Positions 30,070 through 38,449 of a DNA stretch of 64,000 nt are shown here, piece by piece. Below the pieces are notes generated by a model that was given only the letters and a program-made list of their open reading frames with translations, had not been told where the DNA came from and did not search any database. The position numbers and the translations under genes are program-made. Every line of letters starts with the position of its first letter. Position 1 is the stretch's first letter. The stretch comes from Pseudoprimorskyibacter insulae (GTDB lineage Bacteria > Pseudomonadota > Alphaproteobacteria > Rhodobacterales > Rhodobacteraceae). The stretch lies in the NCBI RefSeq assembly GCF_900302505.1, contig NZ_OMOJ01000004.1, positions 62,001 to 126,000 on the forward strand, written 5' to 3'.

Positions 30070-31248
30070 ATGAACGGAGCGGATACCGCTTGGATCATCG
30101 TGGCAACGGCACTTGTGCTGTTCATGACGTTGCCGGGACTGGCGCTGTTTTACGGGGGCCTTGTGCGCGCCCGCAACGTGCTCAGCGTATTCATGCACTG
30201 CTTTGCCATCGCCTGCTTGATGAGCGTGCTTTGGCTGGTGGCGGGCTACTCGATCGCCTTTGGCGACGGCAATGCCGTTTGGGGCGGACTTGGCAAGGCC
30301 TTCTTGCTGGGCATCGACGCAGACACCGTATCGGGCACCCTGCCCGAGGTGCTGTTCTTTGCCTTCCAGATGACCTTTGCCATCATCACCCCGGCGCTGA
30401 TCGTCGGTGCCTATGTGGAACGCGTCGGCTTTGGCTTTGTGCTGCTGTTCTCGGCGCTGTGGATGCTGCTGTGCTACGCACCGGTCACCCACTGGATCTG
30501 GGGCGGCGGTTTCCTGGCCGATGGCGGCATCTTCGGTGATACCGGCGTGAAAGACTTCGCAGGCGGCATCGTTGTGCACGAAACCGCAGGTCTGGCCGCG
30601 CTGCTGATCGCGATCGTGCTTGGCCCGCGTAAAAACCAGACAACCCCGCCGCACAACCCCGGCTACGTCATGATCGGCGCAGCCATGCTGTGGGTCGGCT
30701 GGTTCGGCTTCAACGGCGGCTCGCAACTGGCAGCCGATGGCGGCGCAGCCATGGCGCTGACCGTGACGCATATCTCGGCGGCCACCGCGTCTCTCAGCTG
30801 GGCGCTGTGGGAACGGATCAAGTTCGGCAAATCCTCGCTCGTGGGCATCGTCACCGGCACCATCGCAGGCCTTGCTTCGATCACACCCGCCTCTGGCTTT
30901 GTCGGCCCGATTGAGGCGCTGATCATCGGTGCCATCGCAGGCATCCTGTGCCAGGAAGCCGTTGGCGTGATCCGCAACACCCTGAAGATCGACGACACGC
31001 TGGACGTCTTCGCGGTTCACGGAGTCGGCGGCATCTTCGGCACGATCATGATCGCCGTCTTCGGCGCAGGCTCTTGGGCTGCGCAGCTGGGCGGTCTGGT
31101 TGTGGTCGGCGTCTTCACAACCGTGGTCACGCTGGTGCTGATCTATGTGGTCAAAGCCATCACGCCGATCCGCGTCGACAAAGACACCGAAGTTCAGGGC
31201 CTTGATATCACGGTCCATGGCGAACGCGCCTACGATCACAACAGCTGA
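30070..31248 (+). CDS. amtB: Ammonium transporter AmtB
   Basis: AmtB scavenges external ammonium at low nitrogen. The 392-residue protein has eleven membrane spans, the pore twin histidines in VVHETAGLAALL and FAVHGVGGIFG, and the signature FYGGLVRARNVLS. It starts without a cleavable signal peptide, and GGAAGGAAGGGG precedes the ATG. Unlike most amtB genes it has no glnK next to it: upstream is pncC and downstream a convergent kinase gene. Control by the NtrBC system encoded 2.4 kb away is likely. Confidence 0.95.
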   Translation: MNGADTAWIIVATALVLFMTLPGLALFYGGLVRARNVLSVFMHCFAIACLMSVLWLVAGYSIAFGDGNAVWGGLGKAFLLGIDADTVSGTLPEVLFFAFQMTFAIITPALIVGAYVERVGFGFVLLFSALWMLLCYAPVTHWIWGGGFLADGGIFGDTGVKDFAGGIVVHETAGLAALLIAIVLGPRKNQTTPPHNPGYVMIGAAMLWVGWFGFNGGSQLAADGGAAMALTVTHISAATASLSWALWERIKFGKSSLVGIVTGTIAGLASITPASGFVGPIEALIIGAIAGILCQEAVGVIRNTLKIDDTLDVFAVHGVGGIFGTIMIAVFGAGSWAAQLGGLVVVGVFTTVVTLVLIYVVKAITPIRVDKDTEVQGLDITVHGERAYDHNS

Positions 31249-31272
31249 TCAACACATCACAAAAAACCAAGA

Positions 31273-31299
31273 AGGCGGGCCAATCGGTCCGCCTTTTTC
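31273..31299 (+). terminator. Terminator after amtB
   Basis: AGGCGG and CCGCCT pair around a short imperfect loop, followed by TTTTT, 25 bases after the amtB stop. Confidence 0.85.
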
Positions 31300-31340
31300 A
31301 TGCGCCCTTCACGCGCCCCCCGCCCTGCTTCTTCTCTTTG

Positions 31341-31448
31341 ATAAATACCGCCGGGGGTGAATTGAGCCGCAGGCTCAAAAGGGGGCAGCGCCCCCTAACA
31401 CCGCCCGGCGCACCAGCGACGGGCTTCCCCTGCGCCCCGGAACGGGGC
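31341..31448 (+). repeat. Palindromic intergenic repeat, copy A
   Basis: The copy begins AAATACCGCCGGGGGTGAAT, followed by inner stem TGAGCC-gca-GGCTCA and outer stem GGGGGC-A-GCGCCCCC (to about 31396). A further hairpin GCCCCG-GAA-CGGGGC lies at 31434-31448. It sits between the convergent amtB and kinase genes. Copies B, C and D are at 43217, 54269 and 57366. Confidence 0.75.
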
Positions 31449-31480
31449 ACAATTGGTTCACCAAGAACGGCTATCCGGGA

Positions 31481-32107
31481 TCACCGGCAAAGATAGTCCG
31501 GCGCGATGCTGCCATGGATCACGGCGCGGCCATTGGGCAGATCGTTTTCATCCAGCTTGAACCCGATTTCCTCCTCGGTCAGCCCGTACCCCTCCCAGCG
31601 CCCCCGCAACCGGCGGCGCAATTCCTCTTCGGGCACATCAATCATCACAGTCACATCAAACAGCGGCGCAAGGTCCGACCAAGGGGCGCGGTCCAGCAGC
31701 AGGTAATTGCCCTCGACCAAAATCAGCCGCGCCGCGCCGCCGATCAGCCGTGCACTCCCGCGCGAGATCTCAAGATCGCGGTCAAACACCGGCACGGCAA
31801 CCGGGTCTTCGGCATCCCCGCGCAGCCGCTCCAACGTCATGCGCAGCCCGCCCACGTCAAAGGTATCGGGTGCGCCCTTCCACGGACGGCGGCCCAGTTG
31901 GTGCAGCACCGCATCGTCGAAATGAAACCCATCCATCGGCAGGATCGCCACCGCATCGCCCGCGCCCAGCATCTCGGCCAGACGGTCCACCATGGTCGAT
32001 TTGCCAGACCTTGGCGCACCGGCAATCGCCATGATCTGCCGCCCGCCGCCGGCCAGAAGCCCGCGCGCCACATCCGCCAATCCGGCGATATCAATGTCTT
32101 GTGTCAT
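31481..32107 (-). CDS. Nucleoside/uridine-kinase-like P-loop kinase
   Basis: A 208-residue kinase-like protein from the ATG at 32107, which follows GGAGGGGAC; an in-frame start at 32122 is less likely. It has a Walker A GAPRSGKST (residues 30-38), MDGFHFDD with the acidic residue expected to act as base, and a lid with RRRLRGRWEGYG. The closest families are uridine kinase/PanK-like proteins annotated as nucleoside kinase or fructose transport system kinase. The substrate is not certain. It is convergent with amtB and followed upstream on the same strand by the Coq10-like gene. Confidence 0.8.
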   Translation of the reverse strand: MTQDIDIAGLADVARGLLAGGGRQIMAIAGAPRSGKSTMVDRLAEMLGAGDAVAILPMDGFHFDDAVLHQLGRRPWKGAPDTFDVGGLRMTLERLRGDAEDPVAVPVFDRDLEISRGSARLIGGAARLILVEGNYLLLDRAPWSDLAPLFDVTVMIDVPEEELRRRLRGRWEGYGLTEEEIGFKLDENDLPNGRAVIHGSIAPDYLCR

Positions 32108-32172
32108 GTCCCCTCCGCGCACATGGCCTGTCTGCGCAAAGGTAGCGCCGCGCCCATTCGCGCGGTAAACCC

Positions 32173-32616
32173 TTAGCCGTAAAGCTCATCCGCGCGGCGT
32201 TCGAAGGCGCGCACGATCCGCTGCATCGCCTCATAAAAAAACATGCCCGCCGCACCCTGCAAAATCCGGCTTTTAAACTCAAAATCCACAAAGAACGACA
32301 CTTCGACCCCGCCGTCGACATCCTTGAAGGCCCAGTCGGATTTCATATGCCGAAACGGGCCGTCCAGATATTCGGTCTGGATCTCATGCTTGCCCGGCCA
32401 CAGAACCACCCGGCTGCCGAACCGTTCGCGAAAGACTTTGAAGCTGATCACAAGATCGGCCAGCATCTCGGCATGATCGCCCTGTTCATTGACCGAGCGA
32501 ATGCGCGCTGCCGCCGTCCAGGGCAGAAACTTCGGATAGCTGGCCACATCGGCCACCAGATCATACATTTGCTGGGCCGTGTAGGGCAGCGTGCGGGTCT
32601 CAGAGTGGGTCGGCAT
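32173..32616 (-). CDS. Coq10/RatA-type SRPBCC (START-like) protein
   Basis: The 147-residue protein matches the polyketide cyclase/Coq10 family: [24 protein letters not shown] at the start and [20 protein letters not shown] later. In alphaproteobacteria and mitochondria these proteins bind ubiquinone and help its delivery; the Escherichia coli homologue is called RatA, but a toxin role is doubtful here. There is no antitoxin-like partner. It is divergent from hpt with a 69-base gap. Confidence 0.87.
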   Translation of the reverse strand: MPTHSETRTLPYTAQQMYDLVADVASYPKFLPWTAAARIRSVNEQGDHAEMLADLVISFKVFRERFGSRVVLWPGKHEIQTEYLDGPFRHMKSDWAFKDVDGGVEVSFFVDFEFKSRILQGAAGMFFYEAMQRIVRAFERRADELYG

Positions 32617-32685
32617 GTCGCCCCGTTTTGTCGTGACAGTGGCCTGTCATGTCGTATGCTGCGCCGCAAAGATCAAGGGGAAGAC

Positions 32686-33222
32686 ATGTCAGAGCGTCCT
32701 TATGTCATCGACGAAATGATCTCGGCCAAGGCGATTGCCGCCCGGATCGAGGATCTATGCCGCGACATTCACAAGTCCTTTGCCGACACCGAAAAACTGG
32801 TTGTGGTGGGGCTGCTTCGCGGATCGTTCGTGTTCATTGCCGATCTGGTGCGCGAACTCGACCTGCCGGTTGAGGTCGATTTCCTTGAGGTGTCCTCCTA
32901 TGGTGATGCGATGGAATCCAGTCGTGAAGTGCGGGTGCTGAAGGATCTGCGCGGGGGGATCGAAGGCCGCGACGTGCTGGTGGTCGAAGACATTGTCGAC
33001 ACCGGCCACACCCTCAGCCATGTGACCCGGCTTTTGCTGTCGCGCAACCCGGCGCGGCTTCGGACGATTGCCTTGCTGGACAAACCCTCGCGGCGCGAAG
33101 CGGATTTCAAGGCCGATTGGATCGGGTTCGAAATCCCCGATGAATTCGTGGTGGGCTACGGGATCGACTTTGCGCAGCGCAACCGCAACCTGCCCTTTAT
33201 CGGCAAGGTGCGCTTTACCTAA
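32686..33222 (+). CDS. hpt: Hypoxanthine phosphoribosyltransferase
   Basis: Hpt salvages hypoxanthine (and guanine) with PRPP. The 178-residue protein from the ATG at 32686 (GGGGAAG upstream) has the PRPP loop [13 protein letters not shown], an N-terminal [13 protein letters not shown] and the C-terminal base-binding [17 protein letters not shown]. Longer in-frame extensions to 32347 overlap the divergent gene and lack support. It is convergent with the LysR gene, with only three bases between stops. Confidence 0.95.
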   Translation: MSERPYVIDEMISAKAIAARIEDLCRDIHKSFADTEKLVVVGLLRGSFVFIADLVRELDLPVEVDFLEVSSYGDAMESSREVRVLKDLRGGIEGRDVLVVEDIVDTGHTLSHVTRLLLSRNPARLRTIALLDKPSRREADFKADWIGFEIPDEFVVGYGIDFAQRNRNLPFIGKVRFT

Positions 33223-33225
33223 GGC

Positions 33226-34092
33226 CTAGGCCGCTTCGCCCTTCAATTGTGGGGCCATGCGGCGCAAAGAGCTGGCCAATGCGCGGCGCAGTCCCAAAAT
33301 GCGCGGGTTGTCTTCCAGATCGGCATGGCACGCCACCCAGAGCGGCACCGATGTCGGCGGCATCCCCGTGCCGCTGCAACGGGCCACCCCAGACAGGCTA
33401 TCGCCCAGCACACATGGCAAGATCGCCATTCCCATCCCCGCCTGCGCCAGCTTGGCCAGAACGCAAAAGCTATCGGCCTGCCCATTGATCTGTTCGGGCG
33501 CGATGTGATGCGCCATCCATCGCCCCGGCAGCGATTGCGCCAAAGTCCCGGTCAGGCCCAGCCATGTGCCGGGGGCCGATGCAGCGGCATATACGGCAAA
33601 CCCCATGTCGACCACCTGTTCGCCTACCATATCCGCCGCAAGGCTGGTGGCCGGGCGCAATGTGACATCGGCCTGCAATCGGGCCATATCCAAGTGGTGA
33701 TTGGCACAGATCAGCGCCACATGGTCCGGCGCGATCCGGCGGGCGATGCGCGGCATGGCCTCGCTCAGCACGGTTTGGCACAGCGTATCGGTCGAAGTCA
33801 GGCGCAGCACACTGCCCTTGCCGCTGGCCCCACCCGCCATCAGGCGCGTCACCGACTGCATCGCCGTTTCGGCTTCGCGGGCCGCTTCGATCACGGCGGC
33901 GCGGTCCGGGCGCAACCGATACCCCTGCGCCGAGCGTTCAAACATTTGGCCGCCCGTCGTCTCCTCAAAGGCCGAAATCCGGCGCAGCACGGTCGCGTGA
34001 TTGACCCCCAATTCGCGCGCGGCCGCACTAACAGAGCCTGTGCGCGCAACGGAAAGTACAAACCTAAGATCGTCCCAATTGGGGCTGTGCAT
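33226..34092 (-). CDS. LysR-family transcriptional regulator
   Basis: From the ATG at 34092 the protein is 288 residues: an N-terminal winged helix-turn-helix (SVARTGSVSAAARELGVNHATVLRRISAFEE spans about residues 13-43) and a periplasmic-binding-like effector domain. The N-terminus MHSPNWDDLRFVL is typical of the LysR branch that starts with WDDLRFFL. A TTG start at 34113 is possible. It is divergent from the cytochrome c' gene across about 100 bases, so that operon is a candidate target, an inference from position. Confidence 0.88.
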   Translation of the reverse strand: MHSPNWDDLRFVLSVARTGSVSAAARELGVNHATVLRRISAFEETTGGQMFERSAQGYRLRPDRAAVIEAAREAETAMQSVTRLMAGGASGKGSVLRLTSTDTLCQTVLSEAMPRIARRIAPDHVALICANHHLDMARLQADVTLRPATSLAADMVGEQVVDMGFAVYAAASAPGTWLGLTGTLAQSLPGRWMAHHIAPEQINGQADSFCVLAKLAQAGMGMAILPCVLGDSLSGVARCSGTGMPPTSVPLWVACHADLEDNPRILGLRRALASSLRRMAPQLKGEAA

Positions 34093-34190
34093 GAATCGTG
34101 ACCCGCTTCGCAAGAATTAAGAGTTCATTTGTGACCATAGCCGGTCATACTGATCGAAAGTCATCACATTTTATGTGCGGGAGAACTGAA

Positions 34191-34646
34191 ATGTATAAAA
34201 CAATTGCTTTGGTCGCCGGTCTGGCCCTTCTGGCCACCCCTGCTATTTCGCAGAACATCAACGGCGCGGTGAAGGCCCGCCAAGGCCAGTTTAACGTTCT
34301 GGCCATCAATCTTGGCGTTCTGGGCGGCATGGCCAAGGGCGAGATTGAATATTCCGCCGAGGCCGCGGGTGCCGCCGCAGATTCGCTGGTCGGCGTGGCA
34401 ATGATCAACCAAGCCCCGCTTTGGCCCGCCGCTTCGGATGAAATGGCCATCGACGGCACCCGTGCCAAGGCCGACATCTGGGACAATTGGGATGATTTCC
34501 AGTCCAAGTGGGATGCGCTGGGAACCGCTGCTGCCGCGATGAAAGTCGCAGCCGCTGAAGGCCCCGATGCAATCGGGCCGGCTCTGGGTGCGCTTGGTGG
34601 TGCATGTAAGGCGTGCCACGAAGCATACCGCGCCCCTGCGAACTGA
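34191..34646 (+). CDS. Cytochrome c' (c556-type) monohaem protein
   Basis: The 151-residue product has a cleavable signal peptide (MYKTIALVAGLALLATPAISQ, cut near residue 20), a four-helix bundle and a single C-terminal haem motif CKACH (139-143), the layout of cytochrome c'. Such periplasmic proteins bind NO or act as electron carriers. The ATG is preceded by GGGAGAAC. A diheme cytochrome gene starts five bases after its stop, so they are probably coexpressed. Confidence 0.92.
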   Translation: MYKTIALVAGLALLATPAISQNINGAVKARQGQFNVLAINLGVLGGMAKGEIEYSAEAAGAAADSLVGVAMINQAPLWPAASDEMAIDGTRAKADIWDNWDDFQSKWDALGTAAAAMKVAAAEGPDAIGPALGALGGACKACHEAYRAPAN

Positions 34647-34651
34647 AACAC

Positions 34652-35533
34652 GTGATCAGTTTTAAGGCACTGAGAAGACTGGCAGTGGCCGCGCTATGCG
34701 TGGCCGCTGCTGGTCTTTTTGTCACCCGCCCCGCCAAATTGCCCGATGGGGCACTTGATGGGCTAAGCGCCGATCCGGCAAACGGCGAACAGGTGTTCTA
34801 TGCGGCAGGGTGCATTTCGTGCCACGCGGCCCCCGGCACCACTGGCCCGGCCAAGCTGACATTGGCGGGCGGGCAGGCATTCCCGTCAGATTTCGGCACC
34901 TTTATCGCGCCGAACATTTCGCCCGATCCGGACCATGGGATCGGCGGTTGGACCTTGTCGGAATTTGCCTCGGCCCTGCGCTATGGCAGCAGCCCGGATG
35001 GTCAGCATTACTACCCGGCGTTCCCCTATACCGCATATGCCCACATGACCGATCAGGACATCGCCGATCTTTGGGCCTTCTGGCAAGGCCTGCCACCCAG
35101 CGATGTGCCAAGCCAGCCGCATCAGGTCGGGTTCCCGTTCAACATCCGCGCCAGCCTTGGTGGCTGGAAAATGTTATTCATGTCAAAGGACTGGGTGGTC
35201 GCGGACATCCCCTCGCCTGAGGTGGAGCGTGGGCGCTATTTGGTTGAGGCTTTGGGCCATTGCGGCGAATGCCACACCCCGCGCAACGCGCTTGGCGGGC
35301 TTGATACCGCGAACTGGCTAGGCGGCGCGCCCAACCCGTCGGGAAGCGGCAAGATCCCGTCCTTGGCCGCACTGGATTGGGCGGCTTCGGACATCGCCTA
35401 TTACCTCGAAACCGGCTTCACCCCCGATTTCGACAGCGCGGGCGGTCACATGGCTCCGGTCGTTCAGAACTTTGCCCGCCTTCCCGCCGCAGACCGGGAC
35501 GCGGTCGCCGCCTATATCAAGGCGCTGCAATAA
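34652..35533 (+). CDS. Diheme cytochrome c (alcohol/thiosulfate dehydrogenase-type electron carrier)
   Basis: Started at the GTG of MISFKALRRLAVAAL, the 293-residue protein has an N-terminal hydrophobic signal or anchor (about 7-25) and two haem motifs, CISCH (54-58) and CGECH (204-208), each in a class I cytochrome domain with distal Met candidates. Family members serve as electron acceptors of periplasmic dehydrogenases. An earlier ATG at 34613 would overlap the cytochrome c' gene. The partner enzyme is not in the window. Confidence 0.85.
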   Translation: MISFKALRRLAVAALCVAAAGLFVTRPAKLPDGALDGLSADPANGEQVFYAAGCISCHAAPGTTGPAKLTLAGGQAFPSDFGTFIAPNISPDPDHGIGGWTLSEFASALRYGSSPDGQHYYPAFPYTAYAHMTDQDIADLWAFWQGLPPSDVPSQPHQVGFPFNIRASLGGWKMLFMSKDWVVADIPSPEVERGRYLVEALGHCGECHTPRNALGGLDTANWLGGAPNPSGSGKIPSLAALDWAASDIAYYLETGFTPDFDSAGGHMAPVVQNFARLPAADRDAVAAYIKALQ

Positions 35534-35534
35534 A

Positions 35535-35564
35535 AAACGCGGCCCACATTCGGGGCCGCGTTTT
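35535..35564. terminator. Bidirectional terminator between the diheme cytochrome gene and lipA
   Basis: AACGCGGCCC pairs with GGGCCGCGTT, with T runs on both sides (AAAAAA before and TTTT after on the plus strand). It serves both convergent genes. Confidence 0.9.
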
Positions 35565-35582
35565 CGCAATTCGCAGGCAGGG

Positions 35583-36533
35583 TCACTGGCGCGATAGCTT
35601 CGCCTCGCGGTTGGTGCGCAGACGGGCGAAATCGTCGCCGGCGTGATAGGACGACCGGGTCAAAGGCGTGGCCGAGACCATCAAGAACCCCTTGCCATAG
35701 GCGGCCTTTTCATAGGCTGCGAACTCTTCGGGCGTAACAAAGCGATCCACCCGGTGGTGTTTCGGCGTCGGCTGCAAATACTGGCCAATGGTCAGGAAAT
35801 CGATGTCAGCGGCGCGCATGTCTTCCATCACCTGCATCACGGCCTGACGGTCTTCGCCAAGGCCAACCATGATGCCCGATTTGGTAAAGATCGACGGATC
35901 CAGTTCCTTGACCCGCTGAAGCAGGCGCAGCGAATGGAAATACCGCGCACCGGGCCGCACTTCGGGGTACAGCCCCGGCACGGTTTCAAGGTTGTGGTTG
36001 AACACATCCGGCTTGGCCGCGACGACGGCTTCCAGCACTTCAGGCGCGCATTTCAGGAAGTCGGGCGTCAGAATTTCGATCGTGGTCTTGGGCGAACGAT
36101 GCCGCACGGCGCGGATGGTCTGGGCAAAATGTTCTGCCCCGCCATCGTCCAGATCGTCCCGGTCCACCGAGGTGATAACAACGTGGTTCAGGCCCAGTTT
36201 GGCCACCGCATCGGCAACCCGGCCCGGCTCAAACGCATCCAAGGACTGGGGTTTGCCGGTGGCGATGTTGCAGAAGGTGCAACCACGGGTGCAGATTTCG
36301 CCCATGATCATCATGGTCGCGTGGCCCTGGCTCCAGCATTCGCCGGCGTTCGGGCAGCTGGCCTCTTCGCAGACCGTGACCAATTTGTTTTCGCGCATGA
36401 TGCGGCGCGTTTCGTTATATCCTTCGCCGCCGGGCGCCTTTACGCGAATCCAGCTGGGCTTTTTCGGCTGGGCGTTGTCCGGGCGATGCGCTTTTTCGGG
36501 GTGCCGCTGCTCAGGAATTTTCAGATCACGCAT
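35583..36533 (-). CDS. lipA: Lipoyl synthase LipA
   Basis: LipA is the radical-SAM enzyme that inserts two sulfurs into octanoyl groups on 2-oxoacid dehydrogenases and GcvH. The 316-residue product from [16 protein letters not shown] has the auxiliary cluster motif [12 protein letters not shown], the SAM cluster motif CTRGCTFCN and a C-terminal [10 protein letters not shown]. In-frame sequence extends up to 36710 but lacks support. The upstream ribosome-binding site is weak (AAAGGC). Its product modifies the pathway that LpdA serves. Confidence 0.95.
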   Translation of the reverse strand: MRDLKIPEQRHPEKAHRPDNAQPKKPSWIRVKAPGGEGYNETRRIMRENKLVTVCEEASCPNAGECWSQGHATMMIMGEICTRGCTFCNIATGKPQSLDAFEPGRVADAVAKLGLNHVVITSVDRDDLDDGGAEHFAQTIRAVRHRSPKTTIEILTPDFLKCAPEVLEAVVAAKPDVFNHNLETVPGLYPEVRPGARYFHSLRLLQRVKELDPSIFTKSGIMVGLGEDRQAVMQVMEDMRAADIDFLTIGQYLQPTPKHHRVDRFVTPEEFAAYEKAAYGKGFLMVSATPLTRSSYHAGDDFARLRTNREAKLSRQ

Positions 36534-36655
36534 GTTTTTTGCCTTTACGCCGTTTTCGCCGCCGATTTTTAGCATATGATAGACGCGGGGCGAGTACCAG
36601 TACCGCATAGCTGTCATGCAGCGGCGCATCCCCAACGTAGAGAGTGGCCCCACGT

Positions 36656-36686
36656 CCTTTCCGCACATATTTTTTGCGCGGAAAGG
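36656..36686. other. Perfect 9-bp inverted repeat in the lipA-peroxiredoxin intergenic region
   Basis: CCTTTCCGC (36656-36664) and GCGGAAAGG (36678-36686) flank a 13-base AT-rich loop. No T run follows on either strand, so it is not a typical terminator. It could be an operator or a hairpin in the lipA leader. The remaining 36534-36832 sequence holds no gene. Confidence 0.5.
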
Positions 36687-36725
36687 GCGTTCACTTCTTA
36701 GATCCGTCAAACTTGGGCTTTCGGA

Positions 36726-36753
36726 TTGACACCATTTAGAATCCTTCTAAGTT
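36726..36753 (+). promoter_or_regulatory. Peroxiredoxin promoter with OxyR-like half-site
   Basis: TTGACA (36726-36731) and TAAGTT (36748-36753), 16 bases apart, form a sigma-70-like promoter. Within it TTAGAA-TCC-TTCTAA (36736-36750) is a perfect inverted repeat and can be read as TTAG-N7-CTAA, close to the OxyR half-site ATAG-N7-CTAT. Assignment is by motif. Confidence 0.45.
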
Positions 36754-36832
36754 CCCGGTCTGTAGTTGCTGCGCATGCAGCATGAATCGGTTCCATGGAA
36801 TCGCTGACCAGTTGAAAACCTGAGAGGATCAG

Positions 36833-37375
36833 ATGAAAGCAGGCGTCACCCTTCCCAATGTCACCTTCAAAACCCGCGTTCGTGATGAGGCCGTTGGCGG
36901 CCCGAACCCGTTCCGCTGGCAGGACGTGACCACCGCAGATTACTTCGCAGGCAAGCGCGTTATCCTGTTCTCGCTGCCGGGTGCGTTCACCCCCACCTGC
37001 TCGACCTACCAGCTGCCGGGCTTTGAGAAGAACTTTGCCGAGTTCCAGAAACTGGGCATCGATGCAATCTACTGCATGTCGGTCAATGACAGCTTTGTCA
37101 TGAACAAGTGGGCCGAATCGCAGAAGCTGGAAAGCGTCAAAGTCATCCCCGATGGCTCGGGCGAATTCACCCGCAAGATCGGCATGCTGGTCGCCAAGGA
37201 CAACCTGGGTTTTGGCGCGCGCAGCTGGCGCTATGCCGCCATCGTCAAGGACGGTGTGGTCGAGGCATGGTTCGAAGAGCCGGGCCTGTGCGACAACCAC
37301 GGCGAAGACCCCTATGGCGTGTCGAGCCCGGAAAACCTGCTCAAGCACCTGAACGAAGCCGTCCAGCCCGCATAA
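36833..37375 (+). CDS. Peroxiredoxin, Prx5/AhpC-TSA-related (redoxin domain)
   Basis: The 180-residue protein has the Prx5 active site LPGAFTPTCSTYQLPGF with the peroxidatic Cys. Such enzymes reduce H2O2 and organic peroxides with glutathione/glutaredoxin or thioredoxin. GAGG lies nine bases before the ATG. The gene is followed by oxyR and katA, making a peroxide-defence cluster, and its promoter has an OxyR-like motif. It is convergent with oxyR across a strong terminator. Confidence 0.93.
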   Translation: MKAGVTLPNVTFKTRVRDEAVGGPNPFRWQDVTTADYFAGKRVILFSLPGAFTPTCSTYQLPGFEKNFAEFQKLGIDAIYCMSVNDSFVMNKWAESQKLESVKVIPDGSGEFTRKIGMLVAKDNLGFGARSWRYAAIVKDGVVEAWFEEPGLCDNHGEDPYGVSSPENLLKHLNEAVQPA

Positions 37376-37397
37376 GCGGAGGCCAGAGGTTTCAGAA

Positions 37398-37425
37398 AGG
37401 CCCGCCGTTTTGGCGGGCCTTTTTC
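37398..37425. terminator. Terminator between peroxiredoxin and oxyR
   Basis: AGGCCCGCC and GGCGGGCCT pair around GTTTT, with TTTTT after the stem on the plus strand and TTTC on the minus. It can serve both convergent genes. Confidence 0.88.
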
Positions 37426-37435
37426 TATGGGCGGC

Positions 37436-38356
37436 CTAGATATCGGCGCGGGCTTGGTTCACCAGCCCCTGCCCCACCTCGGCAAAGCGCGCGGCCAATG
37501 CGGTGAACCAATCGCTTTGGCTTGACGTGGCCCGGCGGACCAGCCCGATTTGCCGGAACGGCTGCGGGTCAGAAAACCGCACCAGCCGCATTTCCGGGGT
37601 GGCCAGCCGTTCCGTCGGCACAGCCAATTCCGGCAACAACGTCAGCCCGAACCCCGCCCCCACCAATCGCGACAGCGTGGCCAGCGACGAAGCCCCCATA
37701 TTGATCCGGCCCGTGCGTTCGCGGCCGCATACCTCTAGCGCCTGGTCGGTCAGGCAATGGCCGTCCTCAAGCAACATCAGTTGCGACCCCGAAAGCATCT
37801 CGGGGCGCAGGCGCGACACGTTCAGCGCATCCAAGCGCGCAGCGCTGCCCGCCAGCAAAAACCGATCTTCGAAGAGTGGCACGGCGGCAAACCCTTCCGG
37901 GTCGACCGGCAGCGCCATCACAACCGCATCCAATTCCCCCTGTGCCAAATGTGATAGAACCCGGTCGGTCTTGCCCTCGGTCACTTCGACATCAAGCGCA
38001 ACGTCCTCGCTGCGCAGGGCGGCCAGCGCTTCGGGCAGGAAATAGGGCGCAATCGTCGGAATAACACCAAGCCGCAGCGTGCGCCCCACCCCGCGCCGAT
38101 CTTCGGCCTGTTGCTGCAATCGGCCAACGTCGCGCAGCACCCGTTCGGCCACTTCCAGCACCTCGCGGCCCAGTGGTGTCAGGATCGCCGCGCGCGGCGT
38201 CCGTTCGATCAAGGGCGCGCCAAGCGTGCGCTCAAGCTCTTGGATTTGCACGGAAAGCGCCGGTTGCGTGACGTGGCACATCTCGGCCGCGCGGCGGAAA
38301 TTCTGCTGATCCGCGACGGCCTTGAAGTAGGTCAGTTGTTTGAGCGATATTGTCAT
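37436..38356 (-). CDS. oxyR: Hydrogen-peroxide-sensing LysR regulator OxyR
   Basis: The 306-residue protein has an N-terminal winged helix (MCHVTQPALSVQIQELE) and an effector domain with the diagnostic redox stretch LLEDGHCLTDQALEVCG: Cys201 and Cys210, nine apart like Cys199/Cys208 of Escherichia coli OxyR. It is divergent from katA over 93 bases. An ATTA-N7-CTAT element lies over its own start codon, which may mean autoregulation. Confidence 0.94.
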   Translation of the reverse strand: MTISLKQLTYFKAVADQQNFRRAAEMCHVTQPALSVQIQELERTLGAPLIERTPRAAILTPLGREVLEVAERVLRDVGRLQQQAEDRRGVGRTLRLGVIPTIAPYFLPEALAALRSEDVALDVEVTEGKTDRVLSHLAQGELDAVVMALPVDPEGFAAVPLFEDRFLLAGSAARLDALNVSRLRPEMLSGSQLMLLEDGHCLTDQALEVCGRERTGRINMGASSLATLSRLVGAGFGLTLLPELAVPTERLATPEMRLVRFSDPQPFRQIGLVRRATSSQSDWFTALAARFAEVGQGLVNQARADI

Positions 38357-38449
38357 TAGAAAAATCTATCACAAACAAAAATTCTTACAATTGGAACTAA
38401 TCACATATCGGGCGCATTTTACCTTCAATCACAAACTGGAGGGAGCCAA
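38355..38449. promoter_or_regulatory. oxyR-katA divergent control region
   Basis: This AT-rich 93-base gap must hold both promoters. From 38355 the sequence fits ATTA-N7-CTAT-N7-AAAA-N7-CAAT, 11 of 16 positions of the OxyR tetrad ATAG/CTAT/ATAG/CTAT. The first element overlaps the oxyR start codon. Position and the related site upstream of the peroxiredoxin gene support OxyR binding, which is inferred. Confidence 0.4.

Noticed and set aside
29983-31239. Long minus-strand open frame opposite amtB
   Set aside because: Shadow of a clear transporter gene with both pore histidines; product has no recognisable domain.
32173-32616. RatA toxin of a type II toxin-antitoxin pair
   Set aside because: No antitoxin gene is adjacent; alphaproteobacterial relatives are Coq10-like ubiquinone-binding proteins.
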